Part shown: positions 17,675 to 25,244 of the stretch, piece after piece | Numbering within the stretch: position 1 is the first letter of the stretch | How the letters are laid out: each line of letters opens with the position of its first letter | The notes under the pieces: generated by a model | What the model was told of the DNA's origin: nothing | Seen by the model: the letters and a program-made list of their open reading frames with translations, nothing else | The model's database searches: none | Program-made: the position numbers and the translations under genes | Assembly (NCBI RefSeq): GCF_011420305.2 | Contig: NZ_CP061769.1 | Location: forward strand, 2,467,001 to 2,531,000 | DNA from: Nocardioides ochotonae | Lineage (GTDB): Bacteria; Actinomycetota; Actinomycetes; Propionibacteriales; Nocardioidaceae | Direction: 5' to 3' | Length of the DNA: 64,000 bases

Positions 17675-19474
17675 TCAGGGCGTGACGATCGCGAACGCCG
17701 GGTTCGGTTGGTCGAGCAGGGACAGGATCGTCTGCAGGTTTCCCGGATCCCCGTCGAGCTGTACGTCCTCATGTCCGGCGCCGGCCAGGAGCGCGAGCAG
17801 CTCTGGCTTGGTGAGGGTGACGACCACCCCGGCCGGGTCGGCCTTCTGGGTGGGGTAGTGGATGAGGACGCCGTTGGACAGCTCCATCCGGTAGGTCTCG
17901 TCGCTGTCGGTGAAGTGCCAGCGCACCGACGCCGCAGTGCCCCAGGCACGCTGGGCGTCGACGCGGATGGCGATGCTGTCGAAGAGCTGGGTGACGGTGA
18001 GAGCCTGGAGCATTCCCGAGGACGCGACCGGGGCGGCTGACGTCTCCTGGTGGAGCTCCTGGGCGCCGGTGAGGAAGTTGTTGCGCCACGTGGCGCACTC
18101 GGCGCCGTAGCCGAGCCGGGTGAGCACCTCGGTCAGTAGGTCGACGGCGTCCTGGTGCTGCGGGTCGGCGAACACGGCGTGGCTGGCGAGCTCGGCCGCG
18201 AACCGCAGATCGCCGCCCTCGGCATACTCGCGCGCCTTCGCGACCGTGGCGTCGATGCCTCCGATGACCTCGACGTAGCGCGATCCGAGGGCCTCGGGCG
18301 GGTGCTGCCACAGGTGTGCCGGGTTGCCGTCGTACCAGCCGAGGTAGCGCTGGTAGATCGCCTTGACGTTGTGGCTGACCGAGCCGTAGTAGCCGCGCGC
18401 GTGCCACGCGGAGTCCAGTGCGGGCGGCAGCTCGAAGTCCTCGGCGATCTCGGCGCCGGTGAGTCCTTGGTTCATCCGGCGCAGTGTCTGGTCGTGGAGG
18501 TAGGCGTAGAGGTCGCGCTGCTCGGTGAGGAGCGCGACGATGTTGTCCCGGCCCCAGGTGGGCCAGTGGTGGGAGGCGAACGCGACGTCGGTGTCGTCGG
18601 CGAACAGCTCGATCGCCTCGGCGAGGTAGCGCGACCAGCCGCGGGCGTCACGGACCTCGGCGCCACGCAGGGTGAGGATGTTGTGCAGGTTGTGGGTGGC
18701 GTTCTCCGCCATGCACAGCGCGTGATGGTCGGGGAAGTGGAAGTTCATCTCCGCCGGTGCTTCGGTGCCAGGCGTGATCTGGAACCGGATCCGGACGCCG
18801 TCGAGGACCTCCTCCTGACCCGTGTGGGTGATGTCCAGGGTGGGCGCGAGCAGACCTGGGGCTCCGGTCGAGGTGCCCGACCCGAGGCCGACACCGAGGG
18901 TGCCGGTCGCGTCCACGGGGAGTCCCATCCCGGTGTGATAGACCCCGCGACGCAGCATCGCGGTTCCGGCATACACGTTCTCCGACACGGCGTGCTCGAG
19001 GAACCCTGCCGGGGCGATGATCGGCACGTCGGTATCGGCGTCGACCACGCCGAGCACTCCGCCGAAGTGGTCGATGTGGGAGTGGGTGAAGATCACCGCC
19101 CGCACGTCATGCTCCCCGCGATGCTTCCGGTACAGCGCGAGCCCGGCGGCGGCCACCTCCATCGAGACCGCCGGGTCGATGACGATGATCCCGGTGTCAC
19201 CTTCGACGATCGTCATGTTGGACAGCTCGATGCCGCGCAGCTGGAAGATGCCGTCGGTGACCTCGAACAGGCCCTGGATCGCAGTCAGCTGGCTCTGTCG
19301 CCACAGGCTCGGATCCACCGTGTCCGGGCAGTCCCCCGCCGTCACCGCGGCGTAGATGTCGGCGTCGTAGACGACCCTGCCTTCGGCGTTCTTGATCTGC
19401 CCGGGCTCGAGACGAGCCACCAGTCCGCGCCCCGCGTTGTCGAAGTCGGTGCGGTCCGAGTAGTCCAGTGCCAT
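17675..19474 (-). CDS. Alkyl sulfatase, class III (metallo-beta-lactamase fold)
   Basis: A 599-residue enzyme of the SdsA1/YjcS type that hydrolyses alkyl sulfate esters such as detergents. The binuclear zinc motif is THSHIDHFGG (His131, His133, Asp135, His136), and the family motif MAENATHNLHN supplies further ligands. The C-terminal part (from about residue 470) is the SCP2-like sterol-carrier domain that binds the alkyl chain and ends in FAIVTP. There is no signal peptide, so it is probably cytosolic, unlike the secreted SdsA1. It lies alone, with a membrane protein gene upstream on the same strand. Confidence 0.92.
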   Translation of the reverse strand: MALDYSDRTDFDNAGRGLVARLEPGQIKNAEGRVVYDADIYAAVTAGDCPDTVDPSLWRQSQLTAIQGLFEVTDGIFQLRGIELSNMTIVEGDTGIIVIDPAVSMEVAAAGLALYRKHRGEHDVRAVIFTHSHIDHFGGVLGVVDADTDVPIIAPAGFLEHAVSENVYAGTAMLRRGVYHTGMGLPVDATGTLGVGLGSGTSTGAPGLLAPTLDITHTGQEEVLDGVRIRFQITPGTEAPAEMNFHFPDHHALCMAENATHNLHNILTLRGAEVRDARGWSRYLAEAIELFADDTDVAFASHHWPTWGRDNIVALLTEQRDLYAYLHDQTLRRMNQGLTGAEIAEDFELPPALDSAWHARGYYGSVSHNVKAIYQRYLGWYDGNPAHLWQHPPEALGSRYVEVIGGIDATVAKAREYAEGGDLRFAAELASHAVFADPQHQDAVDLLTEVLTRLGYGAECATWRNNFLTGAQELHQETSAAPVASSGMLQALTVTQLFDSIAIRVDAQRAWGTAASVRWHFTDSDETYRMELSNGVLIHYPTQKADPAGVVVTLTKPELLALLAGAGHEDVQLDGDPGNLQTILSLLDQPNPAFAIVTP

Positions 19475-19540
19475 GTCACGACGCTAAGCAGCCGTCGCTG
19501 GCCGTCGCGTCACCCGCGCTGGGTGAGTGGATCGCCGGGT

Positions 19541-20146
19541 TCAGGACACCCCGTTGAGCACGCCGTACCCCAGGATCAGCACACCGGTGGCCGCCACCGC
19601 GCTGGCCACCACGCCGGCCGCGGCGCGAGGAGTGCGCAGGCGGGTGGCCGTGACGCCGATCAACGCGGCGCCGGCCGCCAGACACAGCGTCCAGTAGACC
19701 GGGCTGGTGTCGGAGGCGACGACGGTCAGGCCGTAGATCCCGTCCGCGATCAACACGCCCGCGAGCGTGCCCGCACCGAGCGCGGCGTGGACGACGCGGT
19801 GCCCCATGATCGCAGCGGCGGCTGCACCGACGAACGGGCCGGCGATGACGCCGACCACACTCCACAGCACCGGGTCGTAGGAGAGCCCACGCAGCTGCGA
19901 GGCGACGGTGTAGCCCAGCACCAGGGTGACGAACGAGGCGACCCCGAGCGCGGCGCCCCCGGTCAGCGAGGGCCGGGCGGCGGCGACGAGCAGGGCGGTC
20001 AGCACCGTCCAGCCGGAGGGCGAGTTCGCGAACGACGCCAGCGCGTCCGGCAGCACGCCCTGCGCCCACGAGGTCAGGCCTCCCAGCAGCAGGCTGGCGG
20101 CGAGGACGGCCAGGGCGGACGAGATAGCGCGGAGAGAGGCGTTCAC
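19541..20146 (-). CDS. Hypothetical six-helix membrane protein (DUF6518-like)
   Basis: A 201-residue integral membrane protein with about six hydrophobic segments and little else (AVLAASLLLGGLTSWAQG, VASFVTLVLGYTVASQLRG, GVIAGPFVGAAAAAIMG and so on). The small-residue-rich helices and the SWAQG/LANSPSGW pattern recall the actinobacterial DUF6518 family; that assignment is from memory. The GTG at 20146 starts at the first helix; longer frames add a basic, low-complexity stretch. It lies between the alkylsulfatase and the WYL regulator on the same strand, with about 165 bp before the regulator gene, so cotranscription is uncertain. Confidence 0.65.
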   Translation of the reverse strand: MNASLRAISSALAVLAASLLLGGLTSWAQGVLPDALASFANSPSGWTVLTALLVAAARPSLTGGAALGVASFVTLVLGYTVASQLRGLSYDPVLWSVVGVIAGPFVGAAAAAIMGHRVVHAALGAGTLAGVLIADGIYGLTVVASDTSPVYWTLCLAAGAALIGVTATRLRTPRAAAGVVASAVAATGVLILGYGVLNGVS

Positions 20147-20310
20147 GACTCCATCGTCGACGCGCGCTGTGGGCGATCGGCACGGTTCGGGTACACCCGG
20201 TACCTGGGTCCAGAAGGTCGGCACCAGCGGAGGAGAGGACGCCATCGACGGGGCCGTCGGCCATCGGGACACCCTGCGCCGGGGACCCCCGGCAGTCCCG
20301 CGACGTGGCA

Positions 20311-21300
20311 TCACTCGTGCGGCGACGTGCCTGTGGCGACGGCGCTGCGTGCGGCGCTCGCTCGGAGGCGGTCGGCCAGGGCGAGGACCTCCTCACGCAA
20401 GGCCGCCGGGGTGAGCACCTCGAAGTCCCAGCCGAGCCCGGCGAGCATGCGGGCCATGCCGTCCAGGTGCTCGGCGCGCGTCTCGAGCAGCACCCCGTCG
20501 GCGTGCGCGCTGAGCCGGCCCACGCTCCGCGGGAGCCGCTCGCCTGCATCCGCGAGGGTGGTCCGCAGGACGACGGCGACCTCGTGCGACCACTTGACCG
20601 CGGCGATGCCCGACACGACCTGGGTCGTGGCGTCGAAGTCGGCAGGGACGACGTAGGAGCCGGCTCCCTGGGCGAGCGAGGCGATGCGGTCCAGGCGGAA
20701 GGTCCGTACGTCGTCGCGGGAGTGGTCGTGCCCGCTGACGTACCACCGGCCGGAGTGGAAGACCAGGCCGTACACGTCGAGCTCGCGCCGCGACTCCCGC
20801 CCGGCCCAGTCGGTGTAGGTGATCGCGACGGTGCGCCGGGCCTGCGCGGCCGAGGCGAGTCCGAGCAGTGTGTCGGCGCCGGCGGGAGCGGTGGCGCTCA
20901 CCGGGGTCGTGAACTGGGCGGTCGACAGCAGGCTCTGGATCCGCTCCCCCAGGCCCAGCGGCAGCACCCGCGAGACCTTGGCCAGCGCGCTCGCAGTGGC
21001 TGCCTCGCCGGTCGTGGCCAGCCCCGCGCGCTCCGCGGCTGTGAGCCCCAGGACGACAGCGATCGCTTCGTCGTCGGTGAGCATCAGCGGCGGCAGCTTG
21101 TAGCCCGGGGCGAGCCGGTAGCCGCCGTACCGGCCGCGCTGCGCCTGGATGGGGATACCGAGGTCGGTGAGGTGCTCGGCGTAGCGCCGGACCGTGCGCT
21201 CATCGACCCCGAGCCGGGCAGCGAGCTCGCCGACCGTGCGCTGGCCGCCCGCCTGGAGCAGCTCCAGCATGGCGAGCACACGGGCGGTGGGGCGAGTCAC
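20311..21300 (-). CDS. WYL-domain transcriptional regulator (DeoR-type HTH)
   Basis: A 329-residue regulator. The N-terminal winged helix (ARVLAMLELLQAGGQRTVGE, LGVDERTVRRYAEHL; residues 5-60) is the HTH_11 type. A central helical domain follows. The WYL ligand-sensing domain (about residues 140-220) contains YTDWAGRESRRELDVYGLVF and GRWYVSGHD, and the C-terminal WCX extension ends near residue 320. The GTG at 21300 matches family starts. It is divergent from the alpha/beta hydrolase gene at 21400 across 99 bp, the arrangement of a local regulator, so that gene is the likely target. The ligand is unknown. Confidence 0.9.
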   Translation of the reverse strand: MTRPTARVLAMLELLQAGGQRTVGELAARLGVDERTVRRYAEHLTDLGIPIQAQRGRYGGYRLAPGYKLPPLMLTDDEAIAVVLGLTAAERAGLATTGEAATASALAKVSRVLPLGLGERIQSLLSTAQFTTPVSATAPAGADTLLGLASAAQARRTVAITYTDWAGRESRRELDVYGLVFHSGRWYVSGHDHSRDDVRTFRLDRIASLAQGAGSYVVPADFDATTQVVSGIAAVKWSHEVAVVLRTTLADAGERLPRSVGRLSAHADGVLLETRAEHLDGMARMLAGLGWDFEVLTPAALREEVLALADRLRASAARSAVATGTSPHE

Positions 21301-21399
21301 GGCCCTCCTCACCGCCCCTCGCTGCCCGAACAGGGACGGAACAAGATCGTTCGGCATACCGGGCGGAACCTGTCCACAATCCACTCTAGCGTCGACACC

Positions 21400-22140
21400 A
21401 TGACCACGACCACCTATGTCCTCATCCCTGGCTTCTGGCTCGGCGCCGAGGTCTGGCGCCCGGTCGCCGACGCGCTGCGAGCGCGCGGGGCCCTCGTACA
21501 CGCCCTCGACCTCACCGGGATGGGCGAGCGCGCCCACCTCGCCACCCCCGAGACCGACCTGACCACCCACATCGACGACGTCGTGGACCTGATCGAGCAG
21601 CACGACCTGCACGACGTCGTGCTCGTCGGCCACAGCTATGGCGCCCTCGTCGCGACCGGCGCCGCCGACCGGATGCCCGACCGGGTGGCGCAGCTGGTCT
21701 ACATCGACTCGGGCCCGCTGCCCAACGGCATCGCCCAGGCCGACTTCGAGGGCCCCGACGCGCGCGCGGCCAACCACGACCTGGTCATGACGCGGGGCGA
21801 GGGCTGGCAGCTCCCCCCGCCGGACTGGGCCGCACTGGCTACCGAGGTGCCGGGGGTCGACGACGCGGCGGTCGCCGCACTGGTCGACGGATCCCGCCCC
21901 CAGCCCTGGCTGACCGCGACCCAACCGGTCGCGCTCACCGGCGCCTGGGAGCGACTGCCTCGCACCGGGGTGCTGTGCAGCTTCGGTGTCGAGCAGCTGC
22001 GGCAGATGGCACCGCACGCACCGGTGTTCGCGCACATGGTCGACGGCGACTGGACCTACCGCGAGCTCCCGACCTGGCACTGGCCGATGGTGAGCCGGCC
22101 CGCGGAGCTCGCCGAGGCGCTGGACTCGGTCGGCCGCTAG
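21400..22140 (+). CDS. Alpha/beta hydrolase (esterase family)
   Basis: A 246-residue serine hydrolase similar to salicylate esterase/hydroxynitrile-lyase-like plant proteins and bacterial EstC. It has the early strand VLIPGFWLG, the nucleophile elbow GHSYGA (Ser about 89) and a C-terminal His in LPTWHWPMVSRP. The ATG at 21400 follows directly on the divergent intergenic region shared with the WYL regulator, which probably controls it. No signal peptide. Substrate not predictable; small esters are typical for the family. Confidence 0.85.
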   Translation: MTTTTYVLIPGFWLGAEVWRPVADALRARGALVHALDLTGMGERAHLATPETDLTTHIDDVVDLIEQHDLHDVVLVGHSYGALVATGAADRMPDRVAQLVYIDSGPLPNGIAQADFEGPDARAANHDLVMTRGEGWQLPPPDWAALATEVPGVDDAAVAALVDGSRPQPWLTATQPVALTGAWERLPRTGVLCSFGVEQLRQMAPHAPVFAHMVDGDWTYRELPTWHWPMVSRPAELAEALDSVGR

Positions 22141-22179
22141 TACGGCGGGCGAAGCACCGGCCGGTCGTATGGTCGTGCC

Positions 22180-22785
22180 ATGCCTGAGTTCACCTGGCTC
22201 CCCGCCAACCGGGCGACCGTGGACGACGTCGAGGCGGTCTTCGGCAGCGGCAGCGCCCGCAAGTGCCGCTGCCAGGCCCTGAAGGTGCCGGGGTGGATCT
22301 GGCGCGACACCACCCAGGAGCAGCGGGACGCCGCGCTGCTCGAGCAGACCGCCTGCGGCACCGCTGGCCCGACGTCCGGCCTGATCGGCTACGTCGACGG
22401 CGAGCCGGCGGGCTGGGTGGCGGTCGAGAGGCGTGAGGACTATCCGCGGCTGTGGAGCCGCAAGCAGCCGTGGATGCGGATGGACCCCGAGCTGGCAGGC
22501 GTCTGGTCGGTGACCTGCTTCGTCGTACGCAAGGGTTGGCGCAGGTCAGGACTGACCTACGAGCTCGCCGCCGCCACGGTCGAGTACGGCCGGCAGGTCG
22601 GCGCCCAGATCCTGGAGGGCTACCCGATGGAGCAGCCGCCCGGGCGCCGCGTGATCTGGGACGAGGCCTCGGTCGGGCTGGTGCAGGTCTTCCTCGACGC
22701 CGGCTACGAGGTCGTCGCCGCGCCCACGCTGCGCCGGCGCGTCGTACGACGGCGACCGGACGCCCCCTCCACCCCGCTGCCCTAG
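22180..22785 (+). CDS. GNAT family N-acetyltransferase
   Basis: A 201-residue acetyltransferase-fold protein. The N-terminal CRCQALKVPG segment (Cys-rich) is typical of a GNAT subgroup with an early KC(x)C motif. The core has GLIGYVDGEPAGWVAVERRE and the acetyl-CoA-binding stretch VWSVTCFVVRKGWRRSGLTYELAAATV, in which the usual RxxGxG/A loop reads RKGWRRSG. The acceptor is unknown. It follows the esterase by 39 bp on the same strand and overlaps a convergent gene by 4 bp at its end. Confidence 0.8.
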   Translation: MPEFTWLPANRATVDDVEAVFGSGSARKCRCQALKVPGWIWRDTTQEQRDAALLEQTACGTAGPTSGLIGYVDGEPAGWVAVERREDYPRLWSRKQPWMRMDPELAGVWSVTCFVVRKGWRRSGLTYELAAATVEYGRQVGAQILEGYPMEQPPGRRVIWDEASVGLVQVFLDAGYEVVAAPTLRRRVVRRRPDAPSTPLP

Positions 22786-23159
22786 GAGGCGACGGTCACC
22801 ACGAAGACCACGTCGTCGGGCTCGGACAGGTCGGTGCCGAGCACGGTGACCCGGTGCGTGCCCGGCTCGACGCCCATGGCGTCGTACTCACGACCGTGGA
22901 CGTCGCGCACGCTCAGCTGGCCCTCGGACTCCACCTCGAAGTCGCCGAGGTGGTCGAGATCGGGGCGGTCCACGACGGCGGCCTCGGTCGAGGGAACGAT
23001 CTGCACCTGGACGGGGCCGACGCTGGTGGCGCGCAGGCCCACCGCCAGGCAGTCAGGCGTGGCGGCGACGTTGGCGTCGCCGAACGAGCTGGGCGGGGTG
23101 AAGTCCTCCCGTCCAACGAGCAGGACGACCGGATAGCTGGGACGGATCTGGGGACTCAC
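22782..23159 (-). CDS. Hypothetical beta-rich protein
   Basis: A 125-residue protein without signal peptide or membrane segment. It is predicted by eye to be mostly strands (SYPVVLLVGRED, VGPVQVQIVPS, HRVTVLGTDL, DVVFVVTVAS). I do not recognise a domain; it might be a small single-domain immunity or sensor-like protein, but nothing in the sequence says so. It overlaps the acetyltransferase end by 4 bp (convergent) and lies 42 bp downstream of the RNA-ligase-like gene on the same strand. Confidence 0.65.
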   Translation of the reverse strand: MSPQIRPSYPVVLLVGREDFTPPSSFGDANVAATPDCLAVGLRATSVGPVQVQIVPSTEAAVVDRPDLDHLGDFEVESEGQLSVRDVHGREYDAMGVEPGTHRVTVLGTDLSEPDDVVFVVTVAS

Positions 23160-23201
23160 AGCGGCAGCATCGCAGGGCGCACCGACAGTCCGAGGAATGG
23201 C

Positions 23202-23723
23202 TCACTCGCGCCCGGCGACCACGACGTCCTCGATGAGGTCGAGCTCCGGGTCCCACCACCGGAGCCGGTCGCACACCAGCTCCCGAGGTCCCTCGGTGGC
23301 GTGCAGGACGGCGAGCACCTCCGGGAGCACGCGCCGCGGGACCCGGCGCGCGACGGTCACGTGCGGGGTCCAGACCGGGTGGCGCAGGGTCGGGACCAGC
23401 GCCCGGATCCGGGCCACGGCGACCGCCAGCGTCGGGTCCGGCTCGACCAGGTGGGCGATCGTCACTCGAGGGCCCTGGCCGAACAGGACCAGCCCCCGCA
23501 GGCCGAGCCGCGCAGGGAGCAACGGGCCGACCGCCTCGCGCGCCGCTCGTACAGCTGCGTCGTCGATGCCGACGGCCGCCGCGAGCGTCACGTGCGGTGC
23601 ATTGGTCATCGACCGGTGGTGGGCCTGCGACGGGAGCCCGGCGGCCTTGAGCGCCTCCCACTGCGCCACCACCGCAGCCGCGGAGTCGGGCTCGAAGCTG
23701 AGCTCCAGAGCGTGGTCGGGCAC
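23202..23723 (-). CDS. 2'-5' RNA ligase/2H phosphoesterase family protein
   Basis: A 173-residue protein of the 2H superfamily, with the two catalytic HxT motifs His44-Val-Thr46 (PHVTLA) and His121-Val-Thr123 (PHVTVA) spaced as expected. The family acts on 2',3'-cyclic phosphates or related RNA ends; the ThpR group is the closest analogue. No extra domain. It precedes the small beta-rich gene on the same strand. The biological substrate is unknown. Confidence 0.85.
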   Translation of the reverse strand: MPDHALELSFEPDSAAAVVAQWEALKAAGLPSQAHHRSMTNAPHVTLAAAVGIDDAAVRAAREAVGPLLPARLGLRGLVLFGQGPRVTIAHLVEPDPTLAVAVARIRALVPTLRHPVWTPHVTVARRVPRRVLPEVLAVLHATEGPRELVCDRLRWWDPELDLIEDVVVAGRE

Positions 23724-23902
23724 GGTTGGAGGATAGGTCAGGCACGGAGCCGAGCGGAGCCGAGCGGCGCCGGCTCGACGCCGCCGTCCGGTGGGGTACG
23801 CCGGCTAGGGCTGTCGAGGGAGCGCGGGCGGTTGTCCACAGGTGCTCTGACCTGCGACAACGACTGGCCGGGACTGTCGGTGGTGGGTGGTTGAGTAGGT
23901 CC

Positions 23903-25171
23903 ATGGAACCCTCGTTCGCACCCCGATCCGGCCACCCGGTGGCTGCGGCGGTGGCGTGCGTGCACGAGGCACTCGACGCCGTGGCTGATGCGCCGGTGTG
24001 GTCGCTGAGCGAGGCCGAGGCCGGGGCGACGCTGCTGGATCTGACGTCCGAGATCGACCGGTTGCAGGAGCTGCGGCTGCGCCTCGCGGCCCACGCCCAT
24101 GCCGTCGAGGTCGGCGACGCGGTCGGTGCGACGAGCACCGCGAACTGGTGGGCCCACCAGTCGCGTCTCACTCGCCCGGAGACCCACCGATTGATGCGGC
24201 TGGCCCGGGCCCTGGACACCGGGCAGCACGACGGCGTGCGGGGCGCTTTGGCTGCGGGGCGGATCCACCTGGACCAGGCGCAGGTGATCATCGACGCCGT
24301 CGACGACCTCCCCGCCGAGGTCGTCGACGACGAGACCCGGGCCAAGGCCGAGCAGTTCCTCCTCGACCAGGCGGGCGAGCACGACGCGATCACCCTGCGG
24401 CGCCTGGCCAAGCGGCTGGTCGAAGTTGCGGCCCCCGAGCAGGCCGACGCCGCCGAGGCTGCCCGGCTTGAGGCCGAGGAGGCCGCCGCCCGCGCAACCG
24501 CCCGGCTGACGATGAGCGACGACGGGCACGGCAAGACCCACGGCCGGTTCACCATCCCCACCCACCACGCAGCGATGCTGCGCGCGGCACTCCTCGCCAT
24601 CGCCGCGCCGAAGCACCAGCACGCGGTGAACGGCGCGGGAGTTGTCGGGGCTGAGCGGCGGCCGGGTCCTGAGCGGATGGGGCAGGCGTTCTGTGAGTTC
24701 CTCGAGCGCTATCCCGCAGACCGGCTCCCCGACGCCGGCGGTGTGGCCGCGACCATCGTGGTCACGATGCCCCTCGACTCGCTGCTCGGCGGGCTTCGCG
24801 CGGCGCACCTGCACACCGGCGAGACCATCTCCGCCACCGAGGCGCGCCGGCTCGCGTGCCAGGCAGGGATCGTGCCCGCCGTCCTCGACGGCGAGGGCCG
24901 CCCCTTGGACGTCGGCCGCGAGCGCCGGTTCCACACCAAGTCCCACCGCGTCGCGCTCGCCCTGCGCGACGGCGGCTGCACCGCCGAGGGCTGCGACTGG
25001 CCGCCCGGCCTGTGCCACGCCCACCACGACGTCCCCTGGTCACGCGGCGGTGATACCAGCGTGGCCAGCGGCCGGCTGCTCTGTCCCCGCCACCACGCTC
25101 GAGCCCACGATCCCGCCTACGAGACCCGCCATCTACCCGACGGCAAGCTCACCTTCCACCGACGGTGCTAG
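23903..25171 (+). CDS. DUF222 and HNH endonuclease domain protein (13E12 type)
   Basis: A 422-residue member of the actinobacterial 13E12-repeat family, multicopy in Nocardioides and mycobacteria. DUF222 takes up the N-terminal 300 residues (STANWWAHQSRLTRPET, GRIHLDQAQVIIDAVDDLP). The C-terminal HNH domain is complete: Cys pair in CTAEGCDWPPGLCHAHH, then VPWSRGGDT and LLCPRHH. The first ATG that joins the conserved domain is at 23903; the frame is open further upstream in low-complexity sequence. Function is unproven: some regard them as mobile or nuclease elements. No intron or inteins around it are visible. Confidence 0.9.
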   Translation: MEPSFAPRSGHPVAAAVACVHEALDAVADAPVWSLSEAEAGATLLDLTSEIDRLQELRLRLAAHAHAVEVGDAVGATSTANWWAHQSRLTRPETHRLMRLARALDTGQHDGVRGALAAGRIHLDQAQVIIDAVDDLPAEVVDDETRAKAEQFLLDQAGEHDAITLRRLAKRLVEVAAPEQADAAEAARLEAEEAAARATARLTMSDDGHGKTHGRFTIPTHHAAMLRAALLAIAAPKHQHAVNGAGVVGAERRPGPERMGQAFCEFLERYPADRLPDAGGVAATIVVTMPLDSLLGGLRAAHLHTGETISATEARRLACQAGIVPAVLDGEGRPLDVGRERRFHTKSHRVALALRDGGCTAEGCDWPPGLCHAHHDVPWSRGGDTSVASGRLLCPRHHARAHDPAYETRHLPDGKLTFHRRC

Positions 25172-25220
25172 ACCGACGCCAAGGTGATCAGGACCCGCGA
25201 CGTGACCGTCGCTCACGGGC

Positions 25221-25244
25221 CGCTTGATCGTCCTCGATCAAGCG
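25221..25244. terminator. Hairpin between convergent HNH and DUF726 genes
   Basis: A perfect 10-bp stem (25221-25230 with 25235-25244) and a 4-nt loop (TCCT). The right arm includes the minus-strand DUF726 stop codon (25238-25240), and it lies 50 bp beyond the HNH stop. The symmetry suits a shared bidirectional terminator. Confidence 0.6.

Noticed and set aside
18155..20656. 833-codon plus-strand frame antisense to the alkylsulfatase and DUF6518-like genes
   Set aside because: The minus-strand genes under it have clear family motifs. This frame has only His/Arg/Asp/Gly-rich shadow composition.
23903..25171. DUF222/HNH gene as a mobile intron or transposon
   Set aside because: No flanking repeats, integrase or intron boundaries are visible. 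It looks like an ordinary stand-alone member of the 13E12 family.
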